In this document: piece by piece, positions 5,820-6,052 of the stretch
Position numbering within the stretch: the first letter of the stretch is position 1
Layout of the letters: every line of letters starts with the position of its first letter
Assembly (NCBI GenBank): GCA_000434215.1
Contig: HF999656.1
Coordinates: forward strand, 3,029-9,080
Direction of reading: 5' to 3'
DNA length: 6,052 nt
From: Bacteroides sp. CAG:144
Lineage (GTDB): Bacteria; Bacteroidota; Bacteroidia; Bacteroidales; UBA11471
Notes under the pieces: model-generated
The model's database searches: none
Seen by the model: only the letters and a program-made list of their open reading frames with translations
Told to the model about the DNA's origin: nothing
Program-made: the position numbers and the translations under genes

Positions 5820-5857
5820 ATGAGAGTGCGCTTTAAAAGTGCGCTCTCATTTGTTTT
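5820..5857 (+). terminator. Strong intrinsic terminator after the M64 lipoprotein gene
   Basis: ATGAGAGTGCGC (5820-5831) pairs with GTGCGCTCTCAT (5839-5850) around a seven-base loop TTTAAAA. The 12 pairs include two G-U wobbles, and the TTT/AAA inside the loop could add up to three more. TTGTTTT follows at 5851-5857. It lies 25 bases after the stop codon. The stem is nearly symmetrical, but no gene on the other strand ends here within the window. Confidence 0.85.
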
Positions 5858-5859
5858 CT

Positions 5860-5915
5860 CGAACGTATGTGAGAGATCTCATGCTCTGTCATTCCGAACG
5901 CAAGTGAGGAATCTC
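5860..5915. repeat. Imperfect direct repeat, two 21-base copies
   Basis: Bases 5860-5880 and 5895-5915 agree at 17 of 21 positions; both begin CGAACG and end ATCTC with GTGAG in the middle. The copies start 35 bases apart. The first copy ends in the palindrome GAGATCTC (5873-5880). The second copy is also the left arm of the inverted repeat at 5886-5969, so this appears to be a partial duplication at the edge of that element. Confidence 0.5.
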
Positions 5916-5969
5916 CGATTCTCTTTTCGGGTGAGAGATTCTTCCTCCCCGCGGTCGTCAGAATAACAG
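5886..5969. repeat. Imperfect inverted repeat of the dispersed intergenic type
   Basis: The left arm (5886-5916) begins CTGTCATTCCGA and ends GAGGAATCTCC. The right arm (5935-5969) begins GAGATTCTTCCTC and ends GTCAGAATAACAG, which on the other strand reads CTGTTATTCTGAC then GAGGAAGAATCTC. The outer ends and inner blocks match with a few mismatches and small gaps. The 'TGTCATTCCGA...GAGGAATCTC' form resembles short dispersed repeats I recall from many bacterial intergenic regions, including Bacteroidota; this is from memory and not checked. There is no ORF inside and no obvious target-site duplication. Confidence 0.55.
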
Positions 5970-5975
5970 CGTTCT

Positions 5976-6005
5976 GTTACTTCTTTCCCACCGCAAAGAA
6001 GTAAC
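5976..6005. repeat. Perfect 11-base inverted repeat, hairpin-forming
   Basis: GTTACTTCTTT (5976-5986) and AAAGAAGTAAC (5995-6005) are exact complements around the eight-base loop CCCACCGC. No T run follows on either strand, so it is not a standard terminator. It abuts the repeat at 5886-5969 and continues into CAAGAAAGGTCGCCCGC, resembling another family of dispersed intergenic repeats (recollection only). Bases 6006-6052 show nothing further that I can identify. Confidence 0.55.
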
Positions 6006-6052
6006 CAAGAAAGGTCGCCCGCTGGTTATCGGATATTCCTGCCTCCCGCTTC

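Noticed and set aside
5976..6005. Hairpin at the right end as a terminator
   Set aside because: No T run on either side on either strand, and the M64 gene already has a strong terminator at 5820-5857.

Overview
The window looks like a chromosomal segment from the phylum Bacteroidota, most likely order Bacteroidales. Three things point there. A DUF3822 gene, a family largely confined to that phylum, sits directly upstream of rsmD. Several start sites have a TAnnTTTG box, the -7 element of the Bacteroides-type primary sigma factor, instead of a sigma70 -10/-35 pair, and Shine-Dalgarno sequences are weak or absent. The last gene encodes a lipoprotein whose acceptor cysteine is followed by Ser-Asp-Asp-Glu, which resembles the Bacteroidota surface-export signal. 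I cannot name the genus with confidence.

Layout, left to right. Bases 1-225 hold no convincing gene. Bases 226-397 form a compact minus-strand unit: a two-part imperfect direct repeat, a full TTTG-N20-TATATTTG promoter, about 70 transcribed bases without a start codon, and a hairpin with a GNRA-type loop and a U-rich tail. I read it as an undescribed small RNA or an attenuated leader. Bases 407-1213 (minus) encode a secreted esterase-D-like alpha/beta hydrolase. It is divergent from mutY (1415-2509, plus), the A/G-mismatch adenine glycosylase, across a 201-base gap with a 12-base perfect palindrome. mutY converges on a two-gene minus-strand operon, a DUF3822 gene (3103-3927) followed by rsmD (2543-3115), whose coding regions overlap by 13 bases. 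Divergent from that operon is a surface-type lipoprotein (4176-5795, plus) that joins leucine-rich repeats to an M64-family metallopeptidase domain and ends at a strong terminator (5820-5857). The final 195 bases are a cluster of short direct and inverted repeats of the dispersed intergenic kind.

The core genes are housekeeping: MutY removes adenine paired with 8-oxoguanine and RsmD methylates 16S rRNA. The esterase and the LRR-M64 lipoprotein are envelope or extracellular hydrolases that suit a gut or host-associated lifestyle. No mobile-element gene, tRNA, rRNA or CRISPR array is visible. The most unusual items are the small-RNA unit at 226-397, the HExxxH zinc motif and LRR fusion of the M64 protein, and the repeat cluster at the right end.
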